In this document: positions 7,083 through 16,336 of the stretch, piece by piece
Position numbering within the stretch: the stretch's first letter is position 1
How the letters are laid out: the number at the start of each line of letters is the position of its first letter
Origin: JBMORL01 sp049322335
GTDB taxonomy: Bacteria > Bacteroidota > Bacteroidia > Flavobacteriales_D > UBA2798
DNA: 38,172 bases
Assembly: GCA_049322335.1 (NCBI GenBank)
Contig: JBMORL010000003.1
Location: 1 to 38,172 of the forward strand
Direction: 5' to 3'
Made by a program: the position numbers and the translations under genes
The notes under the pieces: model-generated
Told to the model about the DNA's origin: nothing
The model's input: only the letters and a program-made list of their open reading frames with translations
Databases searched by the model: none

Positions 7083-8699
7083 ATGTCGAGTCCAGCCAAG
7101 TACATTTTTGTAACCGGGGGTGTTACATCATCATTAGGAAAAGGAATCATTTCCGCTTCTTTAGCCAAATTACTTCAATCGAGAGGATATTCAGTGACGA
7201 TCCAGAAACTGGATCCCTATATCAATGTCGATCCGGGAACACTTAATCCCTATGAACATGGCGAATGTTATGTAACCGAAGATGGGGCCGAAACCGATCT
7301 CGACCTTGGGCATTACGAGCGATTTCTCAATGTTCCTACTTCACAAGCCAATAATGTTACCACCGGAAGAATTTACCAGTCGGTGATTGATAAAGAAAGA
7401 AAAGGAGAATACTTAGGAAAAACAGTACAGATTATTCCGCACATCACCGATGAAATAAAAAACAGGATAAAAATCCTTGGAAATAAAGGAACGTATGAAT
7501 TTGTGATTACTGAAATTGGCGGCACGGTAGGTGATATCGAATCACTTCCTTATGTGGAAGCTGTCCGACAGATGAAATGGGAACTGGAAGACGATTGCCT
7601 GGTGATTCATCTCACATTAATACCTTATTTATCTGCTGCCGGAGAATTAAAAACAAAGCCCACGCAACACTCGGTAAAGCAATTACTCGAACTGGGAGTT
7701 CAGCCTGATGTTTTGGTGTGCCGCACTGAAAAACATCTTACACGTGAGATAAAAGAAAAAGTGGCGAAATTTTGTAACGTTTCCAAAAACGCAGTAATCG
7801 AATCTATAGATGCTTCTTCCATTTATGATGTGCCGATGCTGATGCAGGAAGAAGAATTGGATAAAGTAGTATTGGAAAAACTGGGTATGCCCAATCGCAA
7901 CGAACCAGACCTGGCGCAGTGGTCGGATTTTTTGTATCGTTTGAAAAATCCCACAAGGCGGGTGCGAATCGGCCTGGTAGGAAAATATATTGAACTGAAA
8001 GATTCCTATAAATCCATTGTGGAATCATTTATTCATGCAGGTGTGGCCAATGATTGTAAAGTGGATTTGGTGTGGATACATTCCGAACAATTAAATGAAG
8101 ACAATATTGTTTCAAAGATGGAAGGCCTGCGGGGAATCCTGGTAGCACCCGGATTTGGTTCACGCGGTATTGAAGGAAAAATTCTTGCCATTCATCATGC
8201 AAGGGTAAACAACATTCCTTTCCTGGGAATCTGTCTCGGTATGCAGTGTGCCGTAATTGAATTTGCCAGGAATGTAATTGGGCTGAAAGATGCACATACA
8301 ATGGAAATTGATCCGCATACCAAGCATCCTGTTATTCACCTGATGCCATCGCAGAAAAAAATAACTTCCAAAGGCGGAACCATGAGGCTGGGGGCCTATC
8401 CGTGTAAGGTGGATAAAAATTCGCATGCCTTTGAGGTGTATGGAAGGGAAATGATCTCTGAGCGCCATCGCCACCGGTATGAATTTAATAATGAATACCT
8501 GCAACAGTTTGAACAGTCGGGTATGATAGCTACCGGTATGAATCCGGATGCAGGGCTGGTAGAGATTATCGAAATAAAAGAACACCCGTGGTTTGTTGGT
8601 GTGCAGTTTCACCCTGAATACAAAAGCACTGTGGCAAACCCTCACCCGTTATTTTCAGGATTTGTTAAAGCCTCCATTGCAGTACCCGAGCTGATATAG
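7083..8699 (+). CDS. pyrG: CTP synthase
   Basis: The product converts UTP, ATP and glutamine to CTP in the cytoplasm. The N-terminal synthetase domain opens with YIFVTGGVTSSLGKGIISASLAKLLQSRG, followed by KLDPYINVDPGTLNPYEHGE, EDGAETDLDLGHYERF and ITEIGGTVGDIESLPY, all near-invariant in the family. The class I glutamine amidotransferase domain shows its nucleophile in LGICLGMQ (Cys384 from this start) and the VQFHPEY His-Glu. I chose ATG 7083 (MSSPAKYIF), which matches the usual N-terminus. ATG 7071 is also possible, and TTG 7053 lies within the -7 element. The resulting 538 aa is standard length. Confidence 0.96.
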   Translation: MSSPAKYIFVTGGVTSSLGKGIISASLAKLLQSRGYSVTIQKLDPYINVDPGTLNPYEHGECYVTEDGAETDLDLGHYERFLNVPTSQANNVTTGRIYQSVIDKERKGEYLGKTVQIIPHITDEIKNRIKILGNKGTYEFVITEIGGTVGDIESLPYVEAVRQMKWELEDDCLVIHLTLIPYLSAAGELKTKPTQHSVKQLLELGVQPDVLVCRTEKHLTREIKEKVAKFCNVSKNAVIESIDASSIYDVPMLMQEEELDKVVLEKLGMPNRNEPDLAQWSDFLYRLKNPTRRVRIGLVGKYIELKDSYKSIVESFIHAGVANDCKVDLVWIHSEQLNEDNIVSKMEGLRGILVAPGFGSRGIEGKILAIHHARVNNIPFLGICLGMQCAVIEFARNVIGLKDAHTMEIDPHTKHPVIHLMPSQKKITSKGGTMRLGAYPCKVDKNSHAFEVYGREMISERHRHRYEFNNEYLQQFEQSGMIATGMNPDAGLVEIIEIKEHPWFVGVQFHPEYKSTVANPHPLFSGFVKASIAVPELI

Positions 8700-8703
8700 C
8701 TCA

Positions 8704-9531
8704 ATGAATAAAAGTATATTCTACATGATGATTTCCACGGCCGGTTTTGCTGTGGCCAATTTTTTTGTAAAGTATCTTGAAAACATTCCCACTTCCGAAA
8801 TTGTTTTTTTCCGTTCGGTTATTACATTGGTAATTACTGTTTCAATGGTAGTTCATTTAAAATTGCCGTTATTGGGGAATAATCACAAATGGCTGCTGGT
8901 AAGGGGAATTGCCGGGGCCTCATCCCTCATTCTCTTTTTTTATACGTTACGCGAAATTCCGATGGCTTCTGCCACAACTATTCAATATTTGTCTCCGTTT
9001 TTTACCGTGGTAATTGCCATTTTTTTGCTGGGCGAAAAAGTAAAGCCGGTTAGATGGTTGTGGTTTATGGTGGCTTTTGCAGGGGTGGTATTTATTAAAG
9101 GATTTGACGACCGGGTTTCATGGGAATGGCTGGGGCTGGGAATACTTTCAGCATTTCTCTCGGCTGTTGCCTATAATGCTATTATGAAATGCCGCCATAC
9201 CGATCACCCCTATACTGTAGAAATGGCTTTCCCGTTAGTAGCTGCGCCTGTTACGGGAATATGGGCTTCGACAGAATGGGTAAACCCGGTGGGACAGGAG
9301 TGGTGGATTTTGCTGGTGATAGGTTTGTTTACCCAGGTGGCCCAGGTATTTATGACAAAGGCTTTACATACCGGAAAAGCAGCAGTGGTTACACCTTTCA
9401 AATACCTGGGTGTGATCTATGCCCTGTTGCTGGGTTATTTTTTCTTTGAGGAAACATTTACCCTGTTGAGCTTGCTGGGGATGTTGTTGGTTATTACAGG
9501 AGTATTATTGAATTCTTTTACCAAAACATAA
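8704..9531 (+). CDS. EamA/DMT-family inner-membrane transporter
   Basis: The 275-aa protein is almost wholly hydrophobic, with about ten membrane segments in two five-helix halves, the EamA/RhaT layout. Typical stretches are FFRSVITLVI, MASATTIQYLSPFFTVVIAIFLLGEKV at the end of the first half, and the matching AAVVTPFKYLGVIYALLLGYFFFEE in the second. DMT transporters export or exchange small metabolites, and the substrate cannot be told from sequence. It begins five bases after the pyrG stop, so it is probably co-transcribed with pyrG. Confidence 0.88.
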   Translation: MNKSIFYMMISTAGFAVANFFVKYLENIPTSEIVFFRSVITLVITVSMVVHLKLPLLGNNHKWLLVRGIAGASSLILFFYTLREIPMASATTIQYLSPFFTVVIAIFLLGEKVKPVRWLWFMVAFAGVVFIKGFDDRVSWEWLGLGILSAFLSAVAYNAIMKCRHTDHPYTVEMAFPLVAAPVTGIWASTEWVNPVGQEWWILLVIGLFTQVAQVFMTKALHTGKAAVVTPFKYLGVIYALLLGYFFFEETFTLLSLLGMLLVITGVLLNSFTKT

Positions 9532-9543
9532 GCTTTCGTTTAT

Positions 9544-9551
9544 TATATTTG
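9544..9551 (+). promoter_or_regulatory. -7 element (TATATTTG) next to the start of the membrane protein gene
   Basis: TATATTTG is an exact TAnnTTTG match. Only five bases (GAACA) separate it from the ATG at 9557, so an mRNA starting here would have almost no 5' leader. Confidence 0.5.
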
Positions 9552-9556
9552 GAACA

Positions 9557-10912
9557 ATGACCGAAGCAGCGGGCATATTACTTACTGTGTTTTATGTGGG
9601 AATTTTTGTTCTCATTATTCATAAACATGCTTTTTTCCGTTCACCGTTTATTTCCGGTAAATTCATTACCGGTATTTTTCTGCTTAAAATTCTTGCCGGC
9701 ACTATTATGTATTTTATTTATACCTATTACTACACCAACCGCATGGAGGCCGATATTTTTAAATATTTTGACGACAGTAAACATTTTCATGATGTATTTT
9801 ATAAAAACCCGAAAGATTTTTTTTGTATGCTGTTTGGGATAGATAGTTCCAATCCTTATTACGATATCACCTATTATTCCAAAATGAATTTCTGGCACCG
9901 TACCATAGAAAGTAATTTCTATAACGATACCCATACAGCTATAAGGTTTAATGCGGTGGTAAGATTTTTTTCATTCGGGTATTATCATGTGCATACGGTT
10001 TTTGTATGTTTCCTTTCGCTTATCGGATTAATGGCTGTTTTTAAAACACTGGCAGCTTTTGTGAAAGGAAAAGAAGTGCTGCTGGCTTTCGCGGTTTTTC
10101 TTTTGCCTTCAGTGGTGTTTTGGGGATCGGGTGTGTTGAAAGACGGATTGTTGTTGTTTGCGCTGGGACTGATGATCTGGCAGTTTTTCTTATTACTGGA
10201 AGGCAAAAGCAGTTTCTGGGGCGTAACCGTATTGGGATTTTCACTTTTTATCCTGCTCTACCTTAAAATTTATATTCTTATGGCTATCACCCCGGGAGTT
10301 TTGGCAATGATTGTGGTAAAACGCTCAGGCCATAAATTCCTGTTTCTGAAATATTTTGTTGTTTTATTATTTTGTGTGTTGTGCATGCTTAATTTTCATC
10401 TGCTGTTTCCCAACTACCCGGTTTTGGAAACACTGGCATTAAGGCAACAAATTTTTTCCAATCTCGCTGAGGTAACAAAGCCCGGAAGCGCCATTTACAT
10501 AATGCCTCTGGAAGACAATGTATGGGTATTTCTGAAAGCGGCTCCCCTGGCTATCTTTAATGTATTGTTTCGGCCCTTTTTCTTTGAAGCAAATTCACTT
10601 TTCGTTTTTATGGCAGGAATGGAGAACTTATTGATACTGCTGATGGGTGTTGTTGCATTCCGGTATTCGAAAAAATGGAAAGAACTGGATATGAATATTA
10701 TTTTATTCTGCTGTTTTTTTATTGTCCTGCTATTTCTTCTTATTGGATGGCTCACCCCGGTATTGGGTGCTATTGCCCGGTATAAAATTCCAGCGCTTCC
10801 GTTCCTTGGATTTGTATTTATCTATGTTCTCGACAATAAAAAATTAATGCAAAACCGCTTCATCAAATCCTATAAAGGAAATAAATGGGTGGATTGGGTG
10901 GTTGGGCAATAA
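9557..10912 (+). CDS. Polytopic membrane protein of unknown function
   Basis: The 451-aa protein has about eleven strongly hydrophobic segments, with a soluble loop at about residues 55-125 rich in Asp, His and aromatic residues (FKYFDDSKHFHDVFYK) and a second loop at about 290-320. The segment FLLPSVVFWGSGVLKDGLLLFALG and the late RYKIPALPFLGFVFIYVLDN recall Bacteroidota membrane proteins sometimes grouped with polysaccharide polymerases or lipid-linked glycosyltransferases, but I see no diagnostic catalytic motif. The gene follows the DMT transporter and ends at an inverted repeat shared with the opposing gene. Confidence 0.75.
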   Translation: MTEAAGILLTVFYVGIFVLIIHKHAFFRSPFISGKFITGIFLLKILAGTIMYFIYTYYYTNRMEADIFKYFDDSKHFHDVFYKNPKDFFCMLFGIDSSNPYYDITYYSKMNFWHRTIESNFYNDTHTAIRFNAVVRFFSFGYYHVHTVFVCFLSLIGLMAVFKTLAAFVKGKEVLLAFAVFLLPSVVFWGSGVLKDGLLLFALGLMIWQFFLLLEGKSSFWGVTVLGFSLFILLYLKIYILMAITPGVLAMIVVKRSGHKFLFLKYFVVLLFCVLCMLNFHLLFPNYPVLETLALRQQIFSNLAEVTKPGSAIYIMPLEDNVWVFLKAAPLAIFNVLFRPFFFEANSLFVFMAGMENLLILLMGVVAFRYSKKWKELDMNIILFCCFFIVLLFLLIGWLTPVLGAIARYKIPALPFLGFVFIYVLDNKKLMQNRFIKSYKGNKWVDWVVGQ

Positions 10913-10917
10913 TCACT

Positions 10918-10970
10918 GGTCATTAGTCATTGGAGAAATACATTCTGCACTTACTAATGACCACTGACCA
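10918..10970. repeat. GGTCATTAGT/ACTAATGACC inverted repeat between convergent genes
   Basis: GGTCATTAGT (10918-10927) pairs perfectly with ACTAATGACC (10953-10962). The right arm continues into ACCACTGACCAA, which recurs in the spacer at 19801-19896. It lies between two convergent genes and may end transcription on both sides, although neither arm is followed by a long T run. Confidence 0.65.
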
Positions 10971-10971
10971 A

Positions 10972-11226
10972 CTAATTATCCGTATTATGAAAATCCTGTT
11001 TTTTAAACATTCTTTCCCTTGGAGCGGGACCCTGGTTGCCTTTCCAGAAGAAGATAGCATAGATGGCGATGAAAAATAAAAGAGAAACGCCCAATACAAT
11101 AAATGTCAGCACCATTTTTCCGGCAAAGATCCAGCTCACCACATGAATTCCCCAGATTTCGAGGATGATGATGGTGGTAATAGCAAGCGCTATAACGGTA
11201 AATATAATTCCAACTGCATTTTTCAT
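10972..11226 (-). CDS. Small two-helix membrane protein, unknown function
   Basis: The 84-aa protein has two long hydrophobic helices (about residues 4-36 and 38-62) followed by a short basic, polar tail (WKGNQGPAPRERMFKK). No family is recognised. TAAATTCG near 11258-11265 on the minus strand is a possible degenerate -7 element. It is separated from the TPR gene upstream by 78 bases and may be transcribed on its own. Confidence 0.65.
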   Translation of the reverse strand: MKNAVGIIFTVIALAITTIIILEIWGIHVVSWIFAGKMVLTFIVLGVSLLFFIAIYAIFFWKGNQGPAPRERMFKKQDFHNTDN

Positions 11227-11304
11227 GGCTCTGGTTTTATTTGGTTTATACGAATTTAGAAAAAAATCTGATAACTCCCAATTCCTTCTAAACAGGCTGA
11301 GATT

Positions 11305-11775
11305 TTATTTATAATGGCCATAATAATTAGGATCATCCCATAACTTTCGCTGCTCTTCTTCATATTGTTCAGCCTTTTTCCGGTCTGTTTCGGCCAGTTC
11401 GGGTTTTCCAGCTGCCAGGTAGAGTTTTTGTCTGAGATGCAGTCCGGAAACAGATAAAATTTGCGGATCAAGGTTTTCCCCATGCAGCAGATCAAGCGCT
11501 TTTGCATGGTTTCCCATTTTCGAATAGGCATCGGCAATCAATATTTTTATCCTGGTATCGGGATTTTGATTACAATCTTCCAGCATATCATGGATGTACT
11601 CTTCATATCGTCCAAGAGCAAAATAACATTGTGCGCGGTTAAATATCGCTGACTTGTATTTCGGATCCATCTCAATTACCTGCGAAAATAATTCTGCCGC
11701 CCGCTGCCGGTTAAATTTCGGAGAGGTTGTATAAGTACACTCGTTGGCTTCGTTGTATAGTTGGTCAATAGTCAT
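11305..11775 (-). CDS. TPR-repeat protein
   Basis: From the ATG at 11775 (MTIDQLYNEANE) the product is 156 aa with two to three TPR-like helix pairs (AELFSQVIEMDPKYKSAIFNRAQCYFALGRYEE, then IADAYSKMGNHAKALDLL). No signal peptide is seen, so it is probably cytoplasmic. An in-frame ATG at 11814 would add 13 residues, but these are just a translation of the GGGACA-type repeat upstream, so I prefer the internal start. TPR proteins are scaffolds and no partner can be named. Confidence 0.7.
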   Translation of the reverse strand: MTIDQLYNEANECTYTTSPKFNRQRAAELFSQVIEMDPKYKSAIFNRAQCYFALGRYEEYIHDMLEDCNQNPDTRIKILIADAYSKMGNHAKALDLLHGENLDPQILSVSGLHLRQKLYLAAGKPELAETDRKKAEQYEEEQRKLWDDPNYYGHYK

Positions 11776-11792
11776 TGATTGAATAGTTAAAT

Positions 11793-11892
11793 GGGACAAG
11801 GGGACATGGGACAAAGGGACAAGTGAATTTCAAACCACAAACAAAAAAGGGACAAGGGGCAAGTGAATTTCAAATTTCAAATCACAAACATA
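11793..11892. repeat. GGGACAAG / GTGAATTTCAAA imperfect direct repeats
   Basis: GGGACA recurs several times from 11793 to 11857. A longer unit, GGGACAAGTGAATTTCAAA followed by CACAAACA, occurs at 11816-11842 and again, slightly changed, at about 11856-11890. The array fills the spacer upstream of the TPR gene. No gene or hairpin of note is seen in it. Confidence 0.65.
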
Positions 11893-11929
11893 GAATGTAT
11901 CAGGGTCTAATAACTCTTCATCTTCTATC

Positions 11930-12529
11930 TCATTTATTCAACCATCTGTCCACTCCCCAAACCAAAAAGCCGCTACCCACACCAATAACAATTCCTCCCA
12001 ACAAGTCAGAAGGGTAGTGGACACCGAGATGCATCCTGGAATAAGCTACTGTTCCTGCCCACAAATAAGCAGGAACAGCTACATACCATTTTGGAAAAGT
12101 GAGCGTGAGTGATGTGGCCGTTGCAAAAGCGGTGGAAGTATGTCCTGATGGAAACGACCATGTTCCGGCATCCACTTTGTTTACAATTATCCCGGGATAG
12201 GCATTAAACGGGCGTTCGCGTTTGATACTGTATTTTAATCCCATCGTTAACCCGGTGGTAGTTAGAAACGTAATTCCGCTAAGGATGCCGTTTTTTTTCA
12301 GGGTTTCATCTTTATTGATTAATCCAACGGTAAAGAGAGTAACCGGTGTAGCCAGTGAAACAGGGGCGTCTGAAGCAGAGGTTATTTTCCAATAGGTGTC
12401 AGAAGGCCGGGTTTCCGGTGAGTTGATTTTATTCAGCAGGTCGACATCCGTATTCTGGGAAAAAGAACAGGCGCTTCCTTTCAGAAAAATGAAAATCAGA
12501 ATTAATCCTTTTCCTGTAAGTTTGCGCAT
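11930..12529 (-). CDS. PAP2-family phosphatase
   Basis: The 199-aa protein starts with a signal/anchor segment (GLILIFIFLKGSACSFSQ). It then shows the three PAP2 motifs: KRERPF (end of the K-x6-RP box), FPSGHTS, and SRMHLGVHYPSD, which together form the vanadate-haloperoxidase-like active site. Enzymes of this type remove phosphate from lipid phosphates such as undecaprenyl pyrophosphate or phosphatidate at the membrane or in the periplasm. The substrate is not determined by sequence. It lies 16 bases after the large TPR/transglutaminase gene and is probably in its operon. Confidence 0.88.
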   Translation of the reverse strand: MRKLTGKGLILIFIFLKGSACSFSQNTDVDLLNKINSPETRPSDTYWKITSASDAPVSLATPVTLFTVGLINKDETLKKNGILSGITFLTTTGLTMGLKYSIKRERPFNAYPGIIVNKVDAGTWSFPSGHTSTAFATATSLTLTFPKWYVAVPAYLWAGTVAYSRMHLGVHYPSDLLGGIVIGVGSGFLVWGVDRWLNK

Positions 12530-12545
12530 GTCCTGTAACCGTTAT

Positions 12546-15500
12546 TTACGGAGTTAGTTTTTTAAAACCAATTTGTGTTCCGTCTGCTGTCAGCACTTTT
12601 TCGAAGAAATCTTTTAATTCCTGGAATTTTTCAGGAGCCACCACATCTTCCAGTACTTTAAACTCACGCACTACCGAAAGTTTATTGTCTTTGAAAGAGA
12701 ACAACAGGTTGTATTCGGCAAATGAGGTTTTAAGTTTTACGGATTTGGGTACTTCCATCAGTTTTTTTCCGGTTGGTACATGAATGGTAAGCTCTTCACG
12801 GGCCATGTCAAAGTCAAAAACAGCCCAGAGTTCAACGGGATATTTTCTTTTTTCCACGGCCAGGAAATCCAGCGGGCTCATCACATCAGAAAGCGGAAGT
12901 TTAATGATGTTCATGTCGCTGATGGTTGTAAATGGATTGTTCACTTCATATTTGTAGGAATACGAAACGGAATCAGACATGGAATTAAGATTATCACTGA
13001 ATTTCACTTCCATGAGTTTCATGTTTTGGTATTCGCTGCTGAGGGCGGTGGTCATATCTTTTTCCTGTTGCTCTTTTCCTTTGTTCTTATATGTTTCACG
13101 CATATCGGCAGCATCACCTCCCGTTTTGTGGCTTTTCTTTTCAATCATCATTTTGGTGTTATCGAATTTTACTTCCGAATAACGGGTTATAGCATTGGTA
13201 ATTCGTGTAGATGGATTAAGCAGTTTGGGTTCATTCACCACTCCTTCGGCATCGCTGATGTCGAGTGAAAAAGAATTTTTAAGCAACCCGCTTACAGTGG
13301 AGAAAGGCACAAGGTCGGAAGTGAGTTCAACATAATAATCTTTATTGTTGAGCTTTACTTTTCCGATACAATGATTGAATTCGATGGAGGGAAGCGCCAT
13401 ATCTTCACGGCCATTTTCCCTTGTATTGATAAGCACCAGCTGTGCTTCTATTCCTGCTTCACGGCACAGGGCAACAAACAAAGTGGAAACGTCTTTGCAG
13501 TCACCGATTTTTGTTGTGATCACATCCGAAGCTTTTTGCGGAATAAGCCCCGACTGGCGGAAAGGAATGGAGCTGTAGCGGATATTATTTACAATATAAT
13601 TATAGATCAGGCGAACTTTTTCTTCTACCGGTGCACTTTCTTTTCCTTTCAGGATTTCTTTGGTCAGTTCTTTGGTTTCGTAAGATGACTTTGATTTTGT
13701 TTTGGCAAGATCAGAATACCATTCAGAAATATAATCCCACGATGGGAAAGAAGAAATATGCAGGATTTCGCCAAAATCGTTGAGCGTTGACATATATCGT
13801 TCTGATTTCACAGAAGGCTGGTTGGTTTTTTCCCACGAGTAAAGTTTGAAATCTTCTTTATTGGTGATCTCCGGAAGCATTTCAGAATGTGTTACCTTAT
13901 ATTTAAAATCCTGTGAAGACGGAACAAGAATTGAATATTTGGATTTCAGGTAAGGATAGTAAATGGTGAAATAGTGTTTGTCCCAAAAGTGTTCGGATAA
14001 TTTTCCGGAATAATAATTTTCTACTTTATATATCACCAGGATACAATCACCGGGTTCAAGTCCTGTAAAAACAATCTGGCTGTAATTTACTTCTGCTTTT
14101 ATTTTGTTTCCGTCTTTTTTGATGATCTCGGCTTTTTCCACCAGCAGGTTTTGGTTTCCGGATACACTGGCATAATATTCTTTCCAGATATCCACACCTT
14201 CAACGTTAAACAGTTTTACTGCAAAATAATACTTGGTTTCAGAACCGCCACCGGGATAGATCACACGCTGAATTTCATCCAGCAGAATCACGCTGTTGTC
14301 TTCGGGGTAGGCTGATTGATCAGGAGTGTTTTCAAAAAGTTTGTCTACATCCGGCTCTCCGAAAATTTTCCACACTTCATCCTCGCCTTTTAATCTTCTC
14401 AGGTTGGCTCTTGATTCATAATCTTTGGGATTATAACGGATTGCATCTTTGTAGCTTTTTTCTGCTTTGTCTGAGAATCCTTTCATCTGTTCATAGCAAA
14501 GAGCAAGTTTGGAGTGGAACGAACTGATATAAGGCGCAATATTTAATGCTTTGTGATAATACGATTCGGCTGTTGTGTAGTCACGTAACTGGAAGTAAAT
14601 ATCACCCAGGGTGATAAAGTCCTGTGCACCGTTTACTTCATTTTCGGCCAGTTTTTTTAATATTTCCATGGCGTCATTAAATGCGTCTGCTGTACCCAAT
14701 GAAAGATAGGTGGAAGCGAGATTTTCCCATGCACCTTTTACATAATTATTTTTGGTATAATTCTTCATCACTTTAATGGCTGATGCAGAGTTTTTCTTGT
14801 AGCTTTTTTCGAGTTCATATTTGTAAAGAACGAATGTATAGTTGTCGGGATATTTGGAATAAGCCATATCTACCAGGTCAAGTAATTCATCAATTTTGTT
14901 TTCATTGGCTAATAATTCTATTTTTTTCTGAATGGTATTTTCATTCACACCAAAGCGCTTTTCCATTTTGGCAAGAATATTATTACAGGTGGGATAATCT
15001 TCCTTTTCATTGGCTTCGCTGTATTCGAATTCAAGGCTGAGAGGATTTTCGGGGTCTATTTTTCTCATTTTTTCAATAGCTGCACTTAAAGCAGTTCGGT
15101 TTTCATCCTTCAGGTAAACAAGCATCAGTTGCCACATCAGCATAGAACAATCGGGAGAAATTTTCAGCGCTTCATTGGTAACACGCTGCGATTCCAGTGT
15201 TTTTTCGTTATTGGAATACGCTTTTGCCAGTAAAAGATAATTCAGCAGGTGATCGGGTTTTGCTTTGATATTATCCTCAAAGAATTTTTCCTGGGGCAGT
15301 GGAATTGCGCTCACTTTCGCCTGCGATTTTTTTACATAATTGGTATGGTCGTTGGAATAGGTAAGGCCACTGATAGCTTCACCGCTTTTATCAGTGATGC
15401 GCAACATAAAATTGGAGCGGTTGATTTCACTGGCTCCGATTTGCAAAAGAATCCTGTTTTTTCCTGAAAACAATTTTGCGGGAATGCGATAGGTGTCCAT

Positions 15501-16307
15501 ATCATTGTTGCGTTCGGTTTCTTCCGCAAATACCAGTACATCATTGATCCACAGTTTAAGAGAACCGGATGTTCCGATATTCAATACCACATCTCTGTCA
15601 CTGTCGGAATTACAAAAAGTTTGTGCAAAAATGATGGTTCCGGAAGTGAAAAAATGTTTGTTGAAATCAATCCAGTGACCGGTTGGATAGCTTATCTCAA
15701 ACCAGCCTACTTCAGCATGGTTTTTATTTTTAAACATTTTATCCATTCCCGGAGACGAGATGGGCTCGTGTACTTTGTCGTATCCGCTGGCCGAGATGTT
15801 TTCAAATGTGCCGGTAACCATAAACGTACCTACAGAATTCACCTTATCGAAATAGGTTTTTGCTTTTTTAAAATCACCAATCGACTGGTAATGCTCACCC
15901 AGCGTATAGTTGGCGCGGGCTTTCATATAAGCCGATAGTTTGGGATTGCTTAAAACAGAATTCAGTAATGATAGTCTTTCAGGAGTTTGCTTTCCATAAC
16001 CATTGAAAAGTACTTCTCCCCACAAAACCGACATAAATGGCTCGGGATTATCACTTGCCTTTATGAATTCGGTAATATTTTTAAACGAGTTTTTCGGGTC
16101 ATAATATTCTTTCTGGATCATGGCCAGCACCACGTGTGCTTCTGCTTTTGTGGCAGGATTTTTTGTAGCGGCCTGGAATTTTTCAATGGCGCCATCCATG
16201 TCGTTTTTCCTGAAGAGGTCCCAGCCTTCATTCAGTTCATTTTGCGAAAACACAAGAGCCGGAAGTAAAAATGCTACCCCTGCAGCGAAATTTTTCAATA
16301 GGTTCAT
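12546..16307 (-). CDS. TPR / DUF3857 / transglutaminase-like exported protein
   Basis: The 1253-aa protein has a signal peptide (MNLLKNFAAGVAFLLPALVFSQ). Residues 22 to about 160 are TPR-like. A beta-rich segment follows, then a second TPR block (about 340-660), a DUF3857 domain (about 690-860) and a transglutaminase-like domain. The papain-like triad is complete: IGDCKDVS (Cys937), FNHCIG (His979) and ELTSDLVPF (Asp998). A further roughly 200 residues close the protein. Bacteroidota encode many DUF3857/transglutaminase proteins, usually without such long TPR arms, and their substrates are mostly unknown. A peptidase or acyl-transfer role in the periplasm or at the surface is likely. It is divergent from the TPR/OmpA pair across a 312-base spacer. 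Confidence 0.85.
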   Translation of the reverse strand: MNLLKNFAAGVAFLLPALVFSQNELNEGWDLFRKNDMDGAIEKFQAATKNPATKAEAHVVLAMIQKEYYDPKNSFKNITEFIKASDNPEPFMSVLWGEVLFNGYGKQTPERLSLLNSVLSNPKLSAYMKARANYTLGEHYQSIGDFKKAKTYFDKVNSVGTFMVTGTFENISASGYDKVHEPISSPGMDKMFKNKNHAEVGWFEISYPTGHWIDFNKHFFTSGTIIFAQTFCNSDSDRDVVLNIGTSGSLKLWINDVLVFAEETERNNDMDTYRIPAKLFSGKNRILLQIGASEINRSNFMLRITDKSGEAISGLTYSNDHTNYVKKSQAKVSAIPLPQEKFFEDNIKAKPDHLLNYLLLAKAYSNNEKTLESQRVTNEALKISPDCSMLMWQLMLVYLKDENRTALSAAIEKMRKIDPENPLSLEFEYSEANEKEDYPTCNNILAKMEKRFGVNENTIQKKIELLANENKIDELLDLVDMAYSKYPDNYTFVLYKYELEKSYKKNSASAIKVMKNYTKNNYVKGAWENLASTYLSLGTADAFNDAMEILKKLAENEVNGAQDFITLGDIYFQLRDYTTAESYYHKALNIAPYISSFHSKLALCYEQMKGFSDKAEKSYKDAIRYNPKDYESRANLRRLKGEDEVWKIFGEPDVDKLFENTPDQSAYPEDNSVILLDEIQRVIYPGGGSETKYYFAVKLFNVEGVDIWKEYYASVSGNQNLLVEKAEIIKKDGNKIKAEVNYSQIVFTGLEPGDCILVIYKVENYYSGKLSEHFWDKHYFTIYYPYLKSKYSILVPSSQDFKYKVTHSEMLPEITNKEDFKLYSWEKTNQPSVKSERYMSTLNDFGEILHISSFPSWDYISEWYSDLAKTKSKSSYETKELTKEILKGKESAPVEEKVRLIYNYIVNNIRYSSIPFRQSGLIPQKASDVITTKIGDCKDVSTLFVALCREAGIEAQLVLINTRENGREDMALPSIEFNHCIGKVKLNNKDYYVELTSDLVPFSTVSGLLKNSFSLDISDAEGVVNEPKLLNPSTRITNAITRYSEVKFDNTKMMIEKKSHKTGGDAADMRETYKNKGKEQQEKDMTTALSSEYQNMKLMEVKFSDNLNSMSDSVSYSYKYEVNNPFTTISDMNIIKLPLSDVMSPLDFLAVEKRKYPVELWAVFDFDMAREELTIHVPTGKKLMEVPKSVKLKTSFAEYNLLFSFKDNKLSVVREFKVLEDVVAPEKFQELKDFFEKVLTADGTQIGFKKLTP

Positions 16308-16324
16308 ATAGGTTTGATTTTGGA

Positions 16325-16332
16325 TAAATATA
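16325..16332 (-). promoter_or_regulatory. Near-consensus -7 element (TATATTTA) of the TPR/transglutaminase gene
   Basis: On the minus strand TATATTTA differs from TAnnTTTG only at the last base and lies 18 bases before the ATG at 16307. A perfect palindrome stands just upstream of it. Confidence 0.4.
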
Positions 16333-16336
16333 GAAA

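Noticed and set aside
11256..11537. A minus-strand 93-aa ORF overlapping the TPR gene
   Set aside because: It is an alternative frame within the TPR gene, which has clear TPR patterns; no homology-like features in the 93-aa frame.
13371..13688. Long plus-strand ORFs opposite the transglutaminase gene
   Set aside because: They are antisense shadows of a gene with an intact catalytic triad and show no protein-like motif.
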